Assembly: GCF_000622365.1 (NCBI RefSeq)
Contig: NZ_JASC01000013.1
Coordinates: 372,001-436,000 of the forward strand
Origin: Sulfitobacter noctilucae
Lineage (GTDB): Bacteria > Pseudomonadota > Alphaproteobacteria > Rhodobacterales > Rhodobacteraceae
Length of the DNA: 64,000 nt
Reading direction: 5' to 3'
Shown: positions 48,805 through 58,737 of the stretch, piece by piece
Position numbering within the stretch: the stretch's first letter is position 1
Layout of the letters: each line of letters starts with the position of its first letter
Made by a program: the position numbers and the translations under genes
The notes under the pieces: generated by a model
Told to the model about the DNA's origin: nothing
Seen by the model: the letters and a program-made list of their open reading frames with translations, nothing else
Databases searched by the model: none

Positions 48805-49299
48805 GTGAAAACTCTACGCACCCTTCTTATACCCCTGTTTCTCGGATGTGCCGCCGCCCCTGTTGCGGCGCAAGGCACCAACGTTGCTTTTGGCACGTTA
48901 CGACAGGACACTACCCTGCCGGTTGAAGTGACCGCCGATAACCTTTCGGTCGATCAAGACACCGGAGTGGCAATTTTCACCGGGAATGTGCTGATCGGTC
49001 AGGGTGAGATGCGGCTGTCTGCGCCCCGCGTGCTGGTTGTCTATCGGGAGGAAAACAAGGGCATTGAACGGATGGAGGCGACCGGCGGTGTGACTCTGGT
49101 TTCCGGGCCGGATGCAGCCGAATCGGATCGGGCGGATTACACCATTGGTGACGGGGTGATCGTGATGACGGGCAATGTGCTGCTGGACCAAGGACCGAAT
49201 GCGCTAAGCTCAGACCGCATGACCGTGCAGCTGGAAGACGGTACCGCACAGATGGCGGGACGGGTCAAGACCATCATCCAGACCGGCGATGACAACTAA
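48805..49299 (+). CDS. lptA: LPS transport periplasmic protein LptA
   Basis: A signal peptide ([20 protein letters not shown]) starts exactly at the GTG 48805, so I prefer it to an ATG 30 bases upstream inside lptC. The mature OstA-type protein bridges the periplasm with LptC and LptD. AGGAAGA lies 9 bases upstream. The stop overlaps the lptB start by one base. Confidence 0.88.
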   Translation: MKTLRTLLIPLFLGCAAAPVAAQGTNVAFGTLRQDTTLPVEVTADNLSVDQDTGVAIFTGNVLIGQGEMRLSAPRVLVVYREENKGIERMEATGGVTLVSGPDAAESDRADYTIGDGVIVMTGNVLLDQGPNALSSDRMTVQLEDGTAQMAGRVKTIIQTGDDN

Positions 49300-50057
49300 T
49301 GACGACACCTGAGTTAAGCATAGCAGGAGGCAGTGCCGGTTTGCGCATTGACCATTTGCGCAAATCCTACCGCAAAAAGACAGTGATCCGCGATTTCTCC
49401 ATGCATCTGGATCGCGGAGAGGTTGTCGCTCTTTTGGGTCCGAACGGGTCGGGTAAGACCACAACATTCTATGCGGTTGCCGGGCTCGTCACCCCCGAAG
49501 GCGGATCCGTGACAGTGGACGGCAAGGATGTGACCTTGCTACCCATGTACCGCCGGGCGCAGCTTGGCATCGGCTATCTGCCGCAGGAAATGAGCATTTT
49601 TCGCGGATTGAGCGTTCAGGACAATATCTCGGCCATTCTTGATATTTCCGTACCGATCAGACACCAGCGGCGCGAGCGGCTGGAAGAGCTGCTGTCGGAG
49701 TTTTCGATCGAACACCTCCGCCGTGCGCCGGCCCTGGCGCTGTCAGGCGGCGAACGTCGCAGGGTCGAGATTGCACGCTGTTTGGCTGCAAACCCGAACT
49801 ACCTGCTGCTCGATGAACCCTTTGCAGGGGTCGATCCAATCTCCGTCGGTGACATTCGGCATCTGGTTGCCGATCTGAAGAATCGCGGTATCGGCGTGTT
49901 GATCACCGACCATAATGTCCGCGAAACACTAGATATTGTCGATCGCGCCTACATCCTGCACGAAGGCAAGGTATTGATGTCTGGCACACCCGAAGAGGTG
50001 GTGCAAAACGAAAACGTGCGCCGTGTCTATCTGGGCGATAATTTTCGCATTTCTTAA
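49299..50057 (+). CDS. lptB: LPS export ABC transporter ATP-binding protein
   Basis: A 252-residue ABC ATPase with Walker [10 protein letters not shown], signature LSGGERRR, Walker B LLLDEPF and a switch His in [10 protein letters not shown]. It powers LptFG-dependent extraction of LPS from the inner membrane. A terminator follows at 50059. Confidence 0.96.
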   Translation: MTTPELSIAGGSAGLRIDHLRKSYRKKTVIRDFSMHLDRGEVVALLGPNGSGKTTTFYAVAGLVTPEGGSVTVDGKDVTLLPMYRRAQLGIGYLPQEMSIFRGLSVQDNISAILDISVPIRHQRRERLEELLSEFSIEHLRRAPALALSGGERRRVEIARCLAANPNYLLLDEPFAGVDPISVGDIRHLVADLKNRGIGVLITDHNVRETLDIVDRAYILHEGKVLMSGTPEEVVQNENVRRVYLGDNFRIS

Positions 50058-50058
50058 T

Positions 50059-50086
50059 ATCTGGCAAAGAGCTGCCAGATTTATTT
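50059..50086 (+). terminator. terminator after lptB
   Basis: ATCTGGCA (50059-50066) pairs with TGCCAGAT (50073-50080) around a 6-base loop and is followed by TTATTT. It separates lptB from hpf, so hpf must have its own promoter in the 50.09-50.29 kb gap. Confidence 0.65.
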
Positions 50087-50304
50087 GGCTGTACAGGATG
50101 TGCGGACCATTGACTTGCAACGGCTTTTCGCGCCTCATTGTGGCATGGCAACACCGAGTTCCCGTTTGATCCTGCACAGGCCTTATCGCCAAGGCACGGA
50201 CCTGAACAATCTGAACACGGGGCCACTTACCCGCATCTGATACCGCATTGCTCCCGAATGAATAGGGGGCGGGCGATATGAGATGACACGTACAAGGAGA
50301 CGAT

Positions 50305-50868
50305 ATGCGGTACCAAATCAGCGGCAAACAAATCGACATCGGCGAGGCGCTCCAAACTCATGTAGAGCATGAATTAGGCGCAGCCGTGCAAAAATATGCG
50401 GAGCGGCCCACGGACGCTTTGGTCATTTTCTCGAAGTCCGGCCATGAGTTTGTCTGTGAAGCGACCGTTCATCTTTCGACCGGTTTGACCGCCGCCGCCA
50501 AGGCCCATAGCACCGAAATTTATGGTGCATTTGATGCCTGTAACGAAAAGATGGAAAAGCAACTGCGCCGCTACAAGCGACGGTTGAAAGATCATCATAA
50601 AGACCGTGCAGAACCTGTTGAAATGCTCGGCGCTTCCTCATATATCCTCGCCTCAGATGGCGGAACAGACGAAGTGGAACCCGACAGCCTGCAGCCCATG
50701 ATCATCGCAGAGATGCAGACCAAGATTGCGACCTTGTCTGTTGGTGAAGCGGTGATGCAAATGGAATTGGCAGGTGCTCCGGTTCTGGTGTTCCGCAAAG
50801 AGGGAAAAGAAGGTTTGAATGTCGTGTACCGTCGTGATGATGGTAATATTGGCTGGATCGACCCATAG
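50305..50868 (+). CDS. hpf: ribosome hibernation promoting factor, long form
   Basis: The 187-residue protein has an N-terminal S30AE domain (RYQISGKQIDIGEALQTHVE) and a C-terminal dimerisation domain (MQMELAGAPVLVFRKEG), which together define long HPF that makes 100S ribosome dimers. AAGGAGA is 5 bases before the ATG. Unlike in many proteobacteria, rpoN is not between lptB and hpf. Confidence 0.95.
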   Translation: MRYQISGKQIDIGEALQTHVEHELGAAVQKYAERPTDALVIFSKSGHEFVCEATVHLSTGLTAAAKAHSTEIYGAFDACNEKMEKQLRRYKRRLKDHHKDRAEPVEMLGASSYILASDGGTDEVEPDSLQPMIIAEMQTKIATLSVGEAVMQMELAGAPVLVFRKEGKEGLNVVYRRDDGNIGWIDP

Positions 50869-50914
50869 GACATATCTGCGAGGGTGACCTCGCACAAAAA
50901 GCAAAGCAGGCTGG

Positions 50915-51379
50915 ATGCAATTTTCTAAGCTCCTCACACCGGAGGCCGTTAAGGTTTTGACCTCCGCCTCCAGTAAGAAGCGGTTGATGCAAGACATCGC
51001 TGATTTGGTGCAGACGGCCTATGGCTTGGATGCGGACGACGTGGTCGATGCGCTTAATACCCGAGAGGCGCTTGGCCCGACGGGTGTCGGCCACGGCGTT
51101 GCTTTGCCTCATGCGCGGATCGAAGGCATCAGCCACGTTGTTGGTGCCTTCGTGCTTCTGGACAAGCCGATTGATTTCTCGTCCGTTGACCGCCAGCCCG
51201 TCGATCTTGCGTTCGCGCTCTTCGCACCAGACGATGCCGGAGTGGAGCATTTGAAAGCGCTGGCGCTTGTATCGCGCACCCTGCGGAACGCGTCGATTTG
51301 CAACAAGTTGCGTGCAAATCTGAACGCGTCAACGCTTTATACGATCCTGACCGAAGACACGGCAGAGCAAGCCGCGTAA
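50915..51379 (+). CDS. ptsN: nitrogen-regulatory PTS EIIA component
   Basis: The 154-residue PTS EIIA-type-2 domain has the phosphorylatable His in GHGVALPHARIEG. It relays signals of nitrogen and carbon status together with PtsP and NPr. A TGCGAGG/CCTCGCA hairpin at 50877-50894 lies before it. It is convergent with the sulfotransferase gene only 4 bases away. Confidence 0.95.
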   Translation: MQFSKLLTPEAVKVLTSASSKKRLMQDIADLVQTAYGLDADDVVDALNTREALGPTGVGHGVALPHARIEGISHVVGAFVLLDKPIDFSSVDRQPVDLAFALFAPDDAGVEHLKALALVSRTLRNASICNKLRANLNASTLYTILTEDTAEQAA

Positions 51380-51383
51380 GGGC

Positions 51384-52814
51384 TTACCGCCAGCGACCGA
51401 ATCCAAAGGTAACGTAGTCGCGCTGGTACGCGGAAGCGGCAAGCTGCTCTATCTCGTCGTCATAGATATCGCTTAAGGCGAAGGGTTGGTCATCCGGCGC
51501 GTCGGGCACAGCTGGCACATCTGTTTTACCAACAATTTGGGCCAACTCCGGTAACTCATGCGGCAGGTCGGCTTCGCGGATGATGCGATCAGGCAGACTA
51601 ATTTCGCCAAATCCCATGATTGCCTGCGCCTGCGTGCACCACGCCGGGTCAACGCGGATTGCCGTCTGACCGGACAGGTTCCCCTTGAGAAACATCAGGA
51701 ACGCCGCGAATGCCGTGCGATGCGCCGACACATCATAAGTATGATCCGGTCCGTTTTCAGGCAGCGGCATCTTATAGCGCCGGATCATCGTTTTGCGCAG
51801 CTGCACATAGCTGCCTTTGTCCACCGGCAGGATATGGCGACAAAACGCATCATGGGCACGCTGAACCGGGTGGCGCAGAACCGTAAAGCTGCGATGACCC
51901 ACATGCTTGCGCTTCCACTGACGCAGGTCTTTTTGCGTCATCTTGGTCAGCAAATCAGAGCGCGTGCCACCATCCAGATCAGCCAACCAGCGCATAACCT
52001 GCGCCTGCGGCCCGCTGCGTAGTGGCAAATACAGCAAAGCAGATGTGGGTGCCGCCACATAAGAAGGTACGTTTGGTCCGCGACGTGGTTCAAAATTTGG
52101 CGTTCGCGTCAGATCAAAACGGTCCAGCTGCGCCAAGGATTTTAGCATTTCGTCATAATTGCTGACTTTGGCTGAGACCGGACTGGGGTTTTGTTTTTTC
52201 AGGCTCTTGTCCAGCCCGTCCAGTTGTTCATCAACACCCAGATATTTCGCCAGACCGTTCATCACCTCAACGCTTTGCAGGTCTTCATAGGCCACGTAGA
52301 AAGCCGTCTGCCCACTAGTCTGCAGCCGGTTCATCAACTCAATCTGGAATGCTTGCAACGCCTCCAGATGCGCGGCGAATTCGCGGGGATCGAATTTAGC
52401 CTGCGCCACTTTGTGCGCTTTTACATCGGTCAGTTTCCATTGACCGGTCTCTTGCGCGATTTTCCAACTGACATAGCTTTCGACCGGATTGCGCGTCAAA
52501 ATTACCTTCGCACAGGTGACATCGTCCATAATAGGGTCGAAAACCCGCGGATCGTGATCATGGAAATAGCGAAACCCGGTAAGCCGCGCGGTGTTGTTCC
52601 GGATCGCCGTCAACAGCACCTTAGGATCTGCATCGCGTGTTTTCAGATCAACACCAAGAATCGGGTCACTTTTCGGGTAGCCCATGAAATGCGGATTGAA
52701 AGCCTCGCCCGTGCAATTGATCCCTTCGAACGCGTTCAGGTTCGCCTCAAGAAAGTTCGAGCCGGTGCGCATCTCAGCAAAAACAACAAAGCTCTGGAAT
52801 TTCGTGCTTTTCAT
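51384..52814 (-). CDS. tandem sulfotransferase-domain protein
   Basis: The 476-residue protein has two sulfotransferase-like halves. The N-terminal half has a 5'-PSB-like AEMRTGSNFLEANL at residue 13 and a 3'-PB-like VILTRNPVESYVSWK. The second half, from about residue 280, shows HRSFTVLRHPVQRAHDAFCR. It is probably a polysaccharide or nodulation-type sulfotransferase using PAPS. Its start abuts the GT14-like gene, making it the last gene of the polysaccharide run that also carries cysQ. Confidence 0.75.
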   Translation of the reverse strand: MKSTKFQSFVVFAEMRTGSNFLEANLNAFEGINCTGEAFNPHFMGYPKSDPILGVDLKTRDADPKVLLTAIRNNTARLTGFRYFHDHDPRVFDPIMDDVTCAKVILTRNPVESYVSWKIAQETGQWKLTDVKAHKVAQAKFDPREFAAHLEALQAFQIELMNRLQTSGQTAFYVAYEDLQSVEVMNGLAKYLGVDEQLDGLDKSLKKQNPSPVSAKVSNYDEMLKSLAQLDRFDLTRTPNFEPRRGPNVPSYVAAPTSALLYLPLRSGPQAQVMRWLADLDGGTRSDLLTKMTQKDLRQWKRKHVGHRSFTVLRHPVQRAHDAFCRHILPVDKGSYVQLRKTMIRRYKMPLPENGPDHTYDVSAHRTAFAAFLMFLKGNLSGQTAIRVDPAWCTQAQAIMGFGEISLPDRIIREADLPHELPELAQIVGKTDVPAVPDAPDDQPFALSDIYDDEIEQLAASAYQRDYVTFGFGRWR

Positions 52815-54512
52815 CTATTGCACCAGATAAGGTTTGCGCTGTGCTTTAGGGGCATTTTCAACACCACGTTCAACCGGGAAATCACCCATCAGATAGGGAT
52901 GCATGCCTTGGTTCTTGAGGTTCTGCAGGAACTGACCAAAACCAGACAGATCAACCATTTTGGGCGCTTCGGACAGGCGACGCAGCTTGGTACGCCCAAT
53001 CTCGTCCAGGATACCTTGCAGCGGCTCCATCGGCGCTTCGATAAACTCGGCCATCGTCCAGATACGCACCCGCGCTTTGGTATAGGGTGAGCGCAGGATA
53101 TCCATATGTTCGCTTTCGACCTTTTGCAGGTTAGCAGCAATCGCCCTGATCTCGGCGAAATCCAGATTTGACCGGAAGAGCGGCACAGCCCAAGCCCCCG
53201 TAATCACCGAAACCTGCGCATTAGGGTCTTTTGCGACACGCCAGCATACATCCTGATTGTCCGCCGGGCCAAACTGGAAGCATTGCCGTTCACCACGTGT
53301 GTTCCAAATCAAATTGGTCAGAAACCCCTTACCGTTGTAATCCCGCAGGATCGGACTGTCAGACAGCGCACCGTTGATCGCCGTATGACCATCTGCGTAA
53401 TGCACACGGTCTTTCGCAAAGATATGACCATGCACCCGCGCACCGGTAGCCGATGCCAGCCAAGGCTCGAAATTCTCGAACAGTTCTGCAAAGCCCTGGA
53501 ACATGGAATAGGGTGCCGCCGTAACGCCATTCTCCCAATCTTCGTTTGGAAAGCGGCTTTGCATATACAAACCCGACCGGCCCCGCGTCCGACGTTCGAC
53601 CGCCTTTGAGAAGATACGGTCGATTTTGCCCGGATTAGGCTCTGTTTTCTTCATCGCGCCCGCGGCATCGGTCAAAAACGCCTCGTACAGCCGATCTGCA
53701 TAGGGCCAGATTTTGCGTGCGACAAAACAATCGGACCGCCGTAGCAATTGCAGGTGGTCGTCGTAGAAAATATGCGGCTTGCCCTGAAAGTCGAACTTGG
53801 ACAGGGTCAGTGACCGGCTTTCAATCTTGCTGGAGTACTGCCGCGCAAGGGTCTGGAAGTAGGACTCATCGGGAATCCAGACATGGCGGAAGAAACGATC
53901 ATAGGTCCGTCGCTCCGGATCTTGCAAGATTGCCGAAAGGGTCCGGCGCGAGAGGCACCACCATTGCGACCCCATATGCGGGGTGATCCCGTTTGGCATC
54001 TTGCGCTTCATGCCAAAGCGGCGCTGAATGTTCACGAAGAAATCAAAGAGGTAGCGATTACGCTTCCAGGAAACAGGGAAACGCAGGGTAAACCGCTCCG
54101 CATCCAGCCCACCCACGGTCCAGGGCACTTCGGAAGTGGTGGCGCTTTCAATGAAATCTGTGTGGGGGCGGTCTTCGAGATAATCCAACAGCTCTTGCAC
54201 CGGACGCAGCGGCAAACAGGAACCGGAGGCCAAATAAACGTGTCTAATCTTGGGGTATTTGGCCAACATCAGTTCTGATGCGGTTTGGGTTGCCTGCACG
54301 ATCCCCCAAGTGCCCCACTCACAGCGGAACCTGTTGCTGAAAATTACGTCTGGCAGATCACTCAGCGCGAGGACAAAGGTTTCGTAGGTTTTGCGCGATA
54401 CCTGGCTGTCGACGTGAATGACAACGGGACAGCCTGCTGCAGACCAATGGCGTGCCACCTGCTCTGCCCGGCCCAGAGCAGTATGGACCAACATGACGAT
54501 CCCGACGGTCAT
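52815..54512 (-). CDS. GT14-like (beta-xylosyl/N-acetylglucosaminyl) glycosyltransferase with C-terminal extension
   Basis: The 565-residue protein has a core-2/I-branching type GT14 N-terminal domain (GIVMLVHTALGRAEQVARHW, FRCEWGTWGIVQATQTA, GSCLPLRPVQELLDYLED). A C-terminal region of about 270 residues carries no motif I can assign and may be DUF5927-like. It would add a sugar branch to a surface glycan. Its ATG overlaps the upstream gene's stop (ATGA). Confidence 0.75.
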   Translation of the reverse strand: MTVGIVMLVHTALGRAEQVARHWSAAGCPVVIHVDSQVSRKTYETFVLALSDLPDVIFSNRFRCEWGTWGIVQATQTASELMLAKYPKIRHVYLASGSCLPLRPVQELLDYLEDRPHTDFIESATTSEVPWTVGGLDAERFTLRFPVSWKRNRYLFDFFVNIQRRFGMKRKMPNGITPHMGSQWWCLSRRTLSAILQDPERRTYDRFFRHVWIPDESYFQTLARQYSSKIESRSLTLSKFDFQGKPHIFYDDHLQLLRRSDCFVARKIWPYADRLYEAFLTDAAGAMKKTEPNPGKIDRIFSKAVERRTRGRSGLYMQSRFPNEDWENGVTAAPYSMFQGFAELFENFEPWLASATGARVHGHIFAKDRVHYADGHTAINGALSDSPILRDYNGKGFLTNLIWNTRGERQCFQFGPADNQDVCWRVAKDPNAQVSVITGAWAVPLFRSNLDFAEIRAIAANLQKVESEHMDILRSPYTKARVRIWTMAEFIEAPMEPLQGILDEIGRTKLRRLSEAPKMVDLSGFGQFLQNLKNQGMHPYLMGDFPVERGVENAPKAQRKPYLVQ

Positions 54513-55519
54513 GCCCAGTTTCCTTTGGACATGAGCCCCAGAATCTCAAGCTGTCGCCAGTTGATGTACCGCTCTGACCACTTGCACCATAGCTGCGGAT
54601 CGTCTTTCAAACGCTCTGCATAGGCTTTGTATTCAACCGAACCCGCGTAGTGCTGATTGCGCTCTAGCTCCTCGGAAGCTTTGGTGCCAAAGGTATCCAG
54701 GAATTTTGCATGCAGCAGCACACCTGATGCTTTTTCGCCGCCCCATTCGTCATAGACCTGATTCAAGCCCCGCGGCAGCAGCATATGGGTGGAGCTGACA
54801 TAGGCATAACGCCTGTCCCATTTGACCAAGGGCACTTTGTTCAGCGCCGGCGCCTTTTCCGGCGCATCAGCAAAGAACACACGGCTGCGCGGCCCACCTT
54901 GGATCCAAAGATTGGTAAACCGATGGTTGCGCGAGATCGTGTAGTTGCCGCTGTCAAACCAACAAGCAATGTCGATCGGGTTCTGGCCTGCCTGATAGGG
55001 CTGATCATCCAACCGGCCCTTGGGATACATATCCAAAAGCATCGCGGAAAAGGATTTGATCGAAGACGCATCAAGCCAGTCGGTCAAGGCACGCAGCGGC
55101 CTTGTATCGCAGAACGGAAACACCAAAAACTCATCCGGATCAACCGTTAGCGCCCAATGGCCGTGGGCATATTTCATTTGCAGCCAGTTCAGCCAATCCA
55201 CACCGAAACGCGCACGTTTATAGCTCGACCGTGTGCTCCAAACCGAAACATCAGGTTGGTCGGCCAGATACGCGAGGGAGCCATCGTCGCTATCATTGTC
55301 CACAAAAAAGAAATGACCGATGCCCATGCGGCGGTAGTATTCCAGAAAATATGGCAAGCGGATTTTCTCATTGCGCTGGGTACAGAACAGCAAAAGGTCG
55401 TCCGAACGGATCTGTCCCGTTCGGTTCGCCACCCGCTTGAGTTCACGTCGCTTACGGAAAGCCCGTATGCGCCAACGCTTCCGTTGGAGCCTCAGCCCAT
55501 ATGACCGAAAAATGCCCAA
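54509..55519 (-). CDS. glycosyltransferase family 2-like protein
   Basis: The 336-residue protein starts with a basic stretch, then LLLFCTQRNEKIRLPYFLEY, FFFVDNDSDDGS and a DPDEFLVFP metal-binding motif typical of the Glyco_tranf_2_4/GT92-like group. It probably transfers a sugar onto the growing surface polysaccharide. It overlaps the GT14-like gene by four bases. Confidence 0.8.
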   Translation of the reverse strand: MGIFRSYGLRLQRKRWRIRAFRKRRELKRVANRTGQIRSDDLLLFCTQRNEKIRLPYFLEYYRRMGIGHFFFVDNDSDDGSLAYLADQPDVSVWSTRSSYKRARFGVDWLNWLQMKYAHGHWALTVDPDEFLVFPFCDTRPLRALTDWLDASSIKSFSAMLLDMYPKGRLDDQPYQAGQNPIDIACWFDSGNYTISRNHRFTNLWIQGGPRSRVFFADAPEKAPALNKVPLVKWDRRYAYVSSTHMLLPRGLNQVYDEWGGEKASGVLLHAKFLDTFGTKASEELERNQHYAGSVEYKAYAERLKDDPQLWCKWSERYINWRQLEILGLMSKGNWA

Positions 55520-55562
55520 ACACCACCTTCTACCCTAGGGATTACACCGCTCATTATGTGCA

Positions 55563-56762
55563 CTAACAACTTAACCTTAACACGGTCTTGAAGTGAGTAG
55601 ACCAATCAGGTGCAACGAATTTCTGCTTTTCGTCGATGTTCGGCGGCGTATTTTCCCAGCACTTAATAGTGTTTAGCCAAGTTTCCTTATCAAAAACAGG
55701 GGAAAAAGTGCCGTATTCCCTGAGAATCTCGTGCAACACCCGTAAATCGTTGCACAAAACACGCGTTCCCAACATCAGCGCTTCAACAGGAGGCAAACCA
55801 AAGCCTTCTGCGTGGCTGGGGAAAAGCAAGCCCGCACTGCCCTTGATAAGCGCATTCAACGCCGGATCTGTTAACCCGGATATCTCTTGAACGGGGCCAT
55901 CCGGCGGTAAGGCGTCGAGGCGGGCAAAAACTGTTTCGTTGTTCCAGCCGCGGCTGCCACAGATCAGAAGCGGCGGTGCATCTGCCCCCATTTCATCCCA
56001 TAAATCTAGCAGGAATGCGTGGTTCTTGCGCGGTTCGATTGTACCGACTGTTACGAAATAGGGCCGGTTCGGCAGCAACCCTTCAGGCAAGGCAGAGACA
56101 TCCGCGACAGGATCGATTGTTCCCAGATGCGCAACAATTGACGGCGGCATCGGCCCCTGCGCCTGTAGCACCGCCTGGGTGCGAACGCGGGTGTCTTCGG
56201 AGTTGTAAATGATCCGGTCTGCATAACGCCGTACCCGATCAAGCTTGTCGGCAAACGGCTTCACGGTACCGGGTCTTTGGTACTCAGGAAACTCCAGCGG
56301 AATGACATCATGGATCAGGACCTCAACCCGGCCTCCCGCGGCCTTGGTGCTGCGCATCACCCGCTGGGTAAGGTTGCTGTGCCCGACATTGTAGTAGGTA
56401 AAACCAGAACCCAGATTTGCCGCCAACATGCGACGCAAACCAATTGGCAAAGACCGGGCGAGGCTCGTTTGCCGTATCTCCGTTTCGGCCTGAGTTAGAG
56501 CCTTGTTTCTCCCTCGAGAGACTTTCGAAAGGCGGTCCGGCACCGGCCATTCGCGCAACCCCATGAGCGCGCCACGAAACCCGCGCAGACCGGTCTTGTC
56601 CAAAAGAACGTAACCCAGTGACGTGCGCATCAGCCCGTAGGCCGGAACCTCATCTGCAATGAAGTGATCAAGATAGGCCCGTTCAACCCGATCCACCCCC
56701 GTCGCCATACGACCAGCGCGGCGCAGGCTGCGGGTCAGGTCAAGAAGGCGGGGAGGTGTCAT
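55563..56762 (-). CDS. glycosyltransferase family 4 (GT-B fold)
   Basis: The 399-residue protein has the GT-B C-terminal domain with GTIEPRKNH near residue 240 and SHAEGFGLPPVEALMLGTRV near residue 325, including the nucleotide-sugar Glu pair (E-x7-E). The N-terminus (LDLTRSLRRAGR) matches other Rhodobacteraceae copies. It abuts galE. Confidence 0.9.
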   Translation of the reverse strand: MTPPRLLDLTRSLRRAGRMATGVDRVERAYLDHFIADEVPAYGLMRTSLGYVLLDKTGLRGFRGALMGLREWPVPDRLSKVSRGRNKALTQAETEIRQTSLARSLPIGLRRMLAANLGSGFTYYNVGHSNLTQRVMRSTKAAGGRVEVLIHDVIPLEFPEYQRPGTVKPFADKLDRVRRYADRIIYNSEDTRVRTQAVLQAQGPMPPSIVAHLGTIDPVADVSALPEGLLPNRPYFVTVGTIEPRKNHAFLLDLWDEMGADAPPLLICGSRGWNNETVFARLDALPPDGPVQEISGLTDPALNALIKGSAGLLFPSHAEGFGLPPVEALMLGTRVLCNDLRVLHEILREYGTFSPVFDKETWLNTIKCWENTPPNIDEKQKFVAPDWSTHFKTVLRLSC

Positions 56763-57746
56763 TTAATCCTCGTAATGGCCTGACTGATGCCATCTCCAAG
56801 CATCGGTGATCATTTGCTTCATGGTCGACCGCTGCGGGTTCCAACCAAGCTCTTTGACCGCGCGTTGTGACCCAGACACAAGCTTGGTGCAGTCACCCGC
56901 ACGGCGCGGACCTTCGGTATAGGGGACGGCACGGTTGGTCACCGCGTGGCTTTGCTCCAACACCTCGAGAACAGAAAAACCATCACCCGTGCCCAGATTG
57001 AACACCCGACTGTCCTTGCCGTCCTGCAGCCATTTCAGACCCAATATATGGGCATCGACCAGATCGCAGACGTGAACATAGTCTCTGATACAGGTGCCGT
57101 CAGGTGTATCATAATCGGTGCCAAAGATTGCAAGCGCCTCGCGCTTGCCGTCCAACGCATCCAGCATCAGCGGCACGAGATGTGTTTCGGGGCGGTGAAA
57201 CTCGCCCACTTCGCCTTCAGGATCGGCACCGGCAACATTGAAGTAGCGAAAGATCACATGCCGTAATCCATGCGCGACCTCGAAATCGCGCAGCATATCC
57301 TCGATCGCGCGCTTCGAAGCTCCGTAGGCGTTGATGGGCTGTTGTGGACTGTTCTCATCCAACACCACGTTGTCTTGGTCGCCATAAGTCGCACAGGTCG
57401 ATGAGAAGACGAAATTCATGCAGCCTGATGCGACAGCCGCTTCAATCAAGTTCAGCGATCCTGCGACGTTATTGCGCCAATACAGACCCGGATCCTGCAT
57501 GCACTCACCCACAAGGCTCAGCGCTGCAAAATGCACCACGGCGACGGGTTCATATTGGGCAAAAACAGTCTCTAGTCGGGCTCTATCAAGCAGATCCCCC
57601 TTTTCAAAGGGTCCGAACTTGACCGCATCCCGCCACCCCGTGACGAGGCTGTCATAGGTAACGGGCGTATACCCGGCCGCGCGCAGGGCTTTACAGGCGT
57701 GTGACCCGATATACCCCGCACCGCCTGTGACCAGAACATTACTCAT
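56763..57746 (-). CDS. galE: UDP-glucose 4-epimerase
   Basis: A 327-residue extended SDR with VTGGAGYIGSHA at the start and the catalytic YGASK near residue 145. It interconverts UDP-glucose and UDP-galactose for the glycosyltransferases around it. galU lies immediately upstream and supplies UDP-glucose. Confidence 0.95.
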   Translation of the reverse strand: MSNVLVTGGAGYIGSHACKALRAAGYTPVTYDSLVTGWRDAVKFGPFEKGDLLDRARLETVFAQYEPVAVVHFAALSLVGECMQDPGLYWRNNVAGSLNLIEAAVASGCMNFVFSSTCATYGDQDNVVLDENSPQQPINAYGASKRAIEDMLRDFEVAHGLRHVIFRYFNVAGADPEGEVGEFHRPETHLVPLMLDALDGKREALAIFGTDYDTPDGTCIRDYVHVCDLVDAHILGLKWLQDGKDSRVFNLGTGDGFSVLEVLEQSHAVTNRAVPYTEGPRRAGDCTKLVSGSQRAVKELGWNPQRSTMKQMITDAWRWHQSGHYED

Positions 57747-57775
57747 CGCTTACCCCGGTGTGCGCTGGCGGCACA

Positions 57776-58675
57776 TTAACCCGCATCATCCAGCATCAGG
57801 CCTTGCAGGTAGGTCTTCAAATCGTCCCGAAGCTCTTCCCGCGCCAAACCAAATGAGACGGTTGCCTGCAAAAACCCCGATTTAGAGCCGCAATCAAACC
57901 GCTGACCACGGAAACGGTAGCCATAGACGTTGTCTTCTTTCTCGATGTCCTGCGCAATAGCATCGGTCAACTGGATCTCGCCGCCCGAACCGGACTTCAT
58001 CTTGTTCAGGTTCTGCAGAACGCTGGGCGACAGGATATAGCGCCCGATCACCGCAAGGTTTGATGGCGCATCTTCCATCTTGGGTTTTTCAACCATACCC
58101 TTGATCCGGGCCAACTGACCATTCTGTTCAGAAATATCGAGCATACCGTAGGCCGAGGCACGCTCAGGCGCGACCTCCATCGCGGCGACCATATTGCCAC
58201 CGGTTTCGGCATAAGCCTCGACCATCTGCTGCAAGCATGGTTTCTCGGCGGCGATCACATCGTCAGGCAGGATCACGGCGAATGGCTCATTGCCAATCAA
58301 TCTCCGCGCGCACCATACCGCGTGACCCAAGCCCAGCGCCTTGTGCTGGCGGATATAGGCAATGGCACCGCTGTCCATGTTCGTGCTTTTGAGAATATTC
58401 AAAAGCTCTTTTTTACCCTTCTTGCGCAGCTCTTGTTCCAATTGCGGCGCGAGGTCAAAGTAATCCTCAAGCGCGCCTTTGCCCCGCGACGTGACAAATA
58501 TGAACTCTTTGATTCCTGCTGCACGGGCCTCATCAATCGCATATTGGATCAAAGGGCGATCCACGAGCGTCATGATTTCCTTGGGTACTGACTTGGTCGC
58601 AGGCAAAAATCGCGTGCCCATGCCGGCCACCGGAAAAATCGCTTTGGTTACTTTTTTGCGCATCTGTTGTCTCAA
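57776..58675 (-). CDS. galU: UTP--glucose-1-phosphate uridylyltransferase
   Basis: A 299-residue nucleotidyltransferase with GMGTRFLPATKSVPKEI near the N-terminus and the NKMKSGSGGEIQLTDAI segment typical of GalU. It makes UDP-glucose, the substrate of GalE. Confidence 0.95.
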   Translation of the reverse strand: MRQQMRKKVTKAIFPVAGMGTRFLPATKSVPKEIMTLVDRPLIQYAIDEARAAGIKEFIFVTSRGKGALEDYFDLAPQLEQELRKKGKKELLNILKSTNMDSGAIAYIRQHKALGLGHAVWCARRLIGNEPFAVILPDDVIAAEKPCLQQMVEAYAETGGNMVAAMEVAPERASAYGMLDISEQNGQLARIKGMVEKPKMEDAPSNLAVIGRYILSPSVLQNLNKMKSGSGGEIQLTDAIAQDIEKEDNVYGYRFRGQRFDCGSKSGFLQATVSFGLAREELRDDLKTYLQGLMLDDAG

Positions 58676-58737
58676 TCCTGCCTGTTACATGCGTTAGCCG
58701 CACGTTCTTACTTATGTCTTATCCCACATCGTCAATG

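Noticed and set aside
50877..50894. Hairpin between hpf and ptsN as a terminator
   Set aside because: The 7-bp stem has a 4-base loop but is followed by CAAAAAG and no T-run on either strand.
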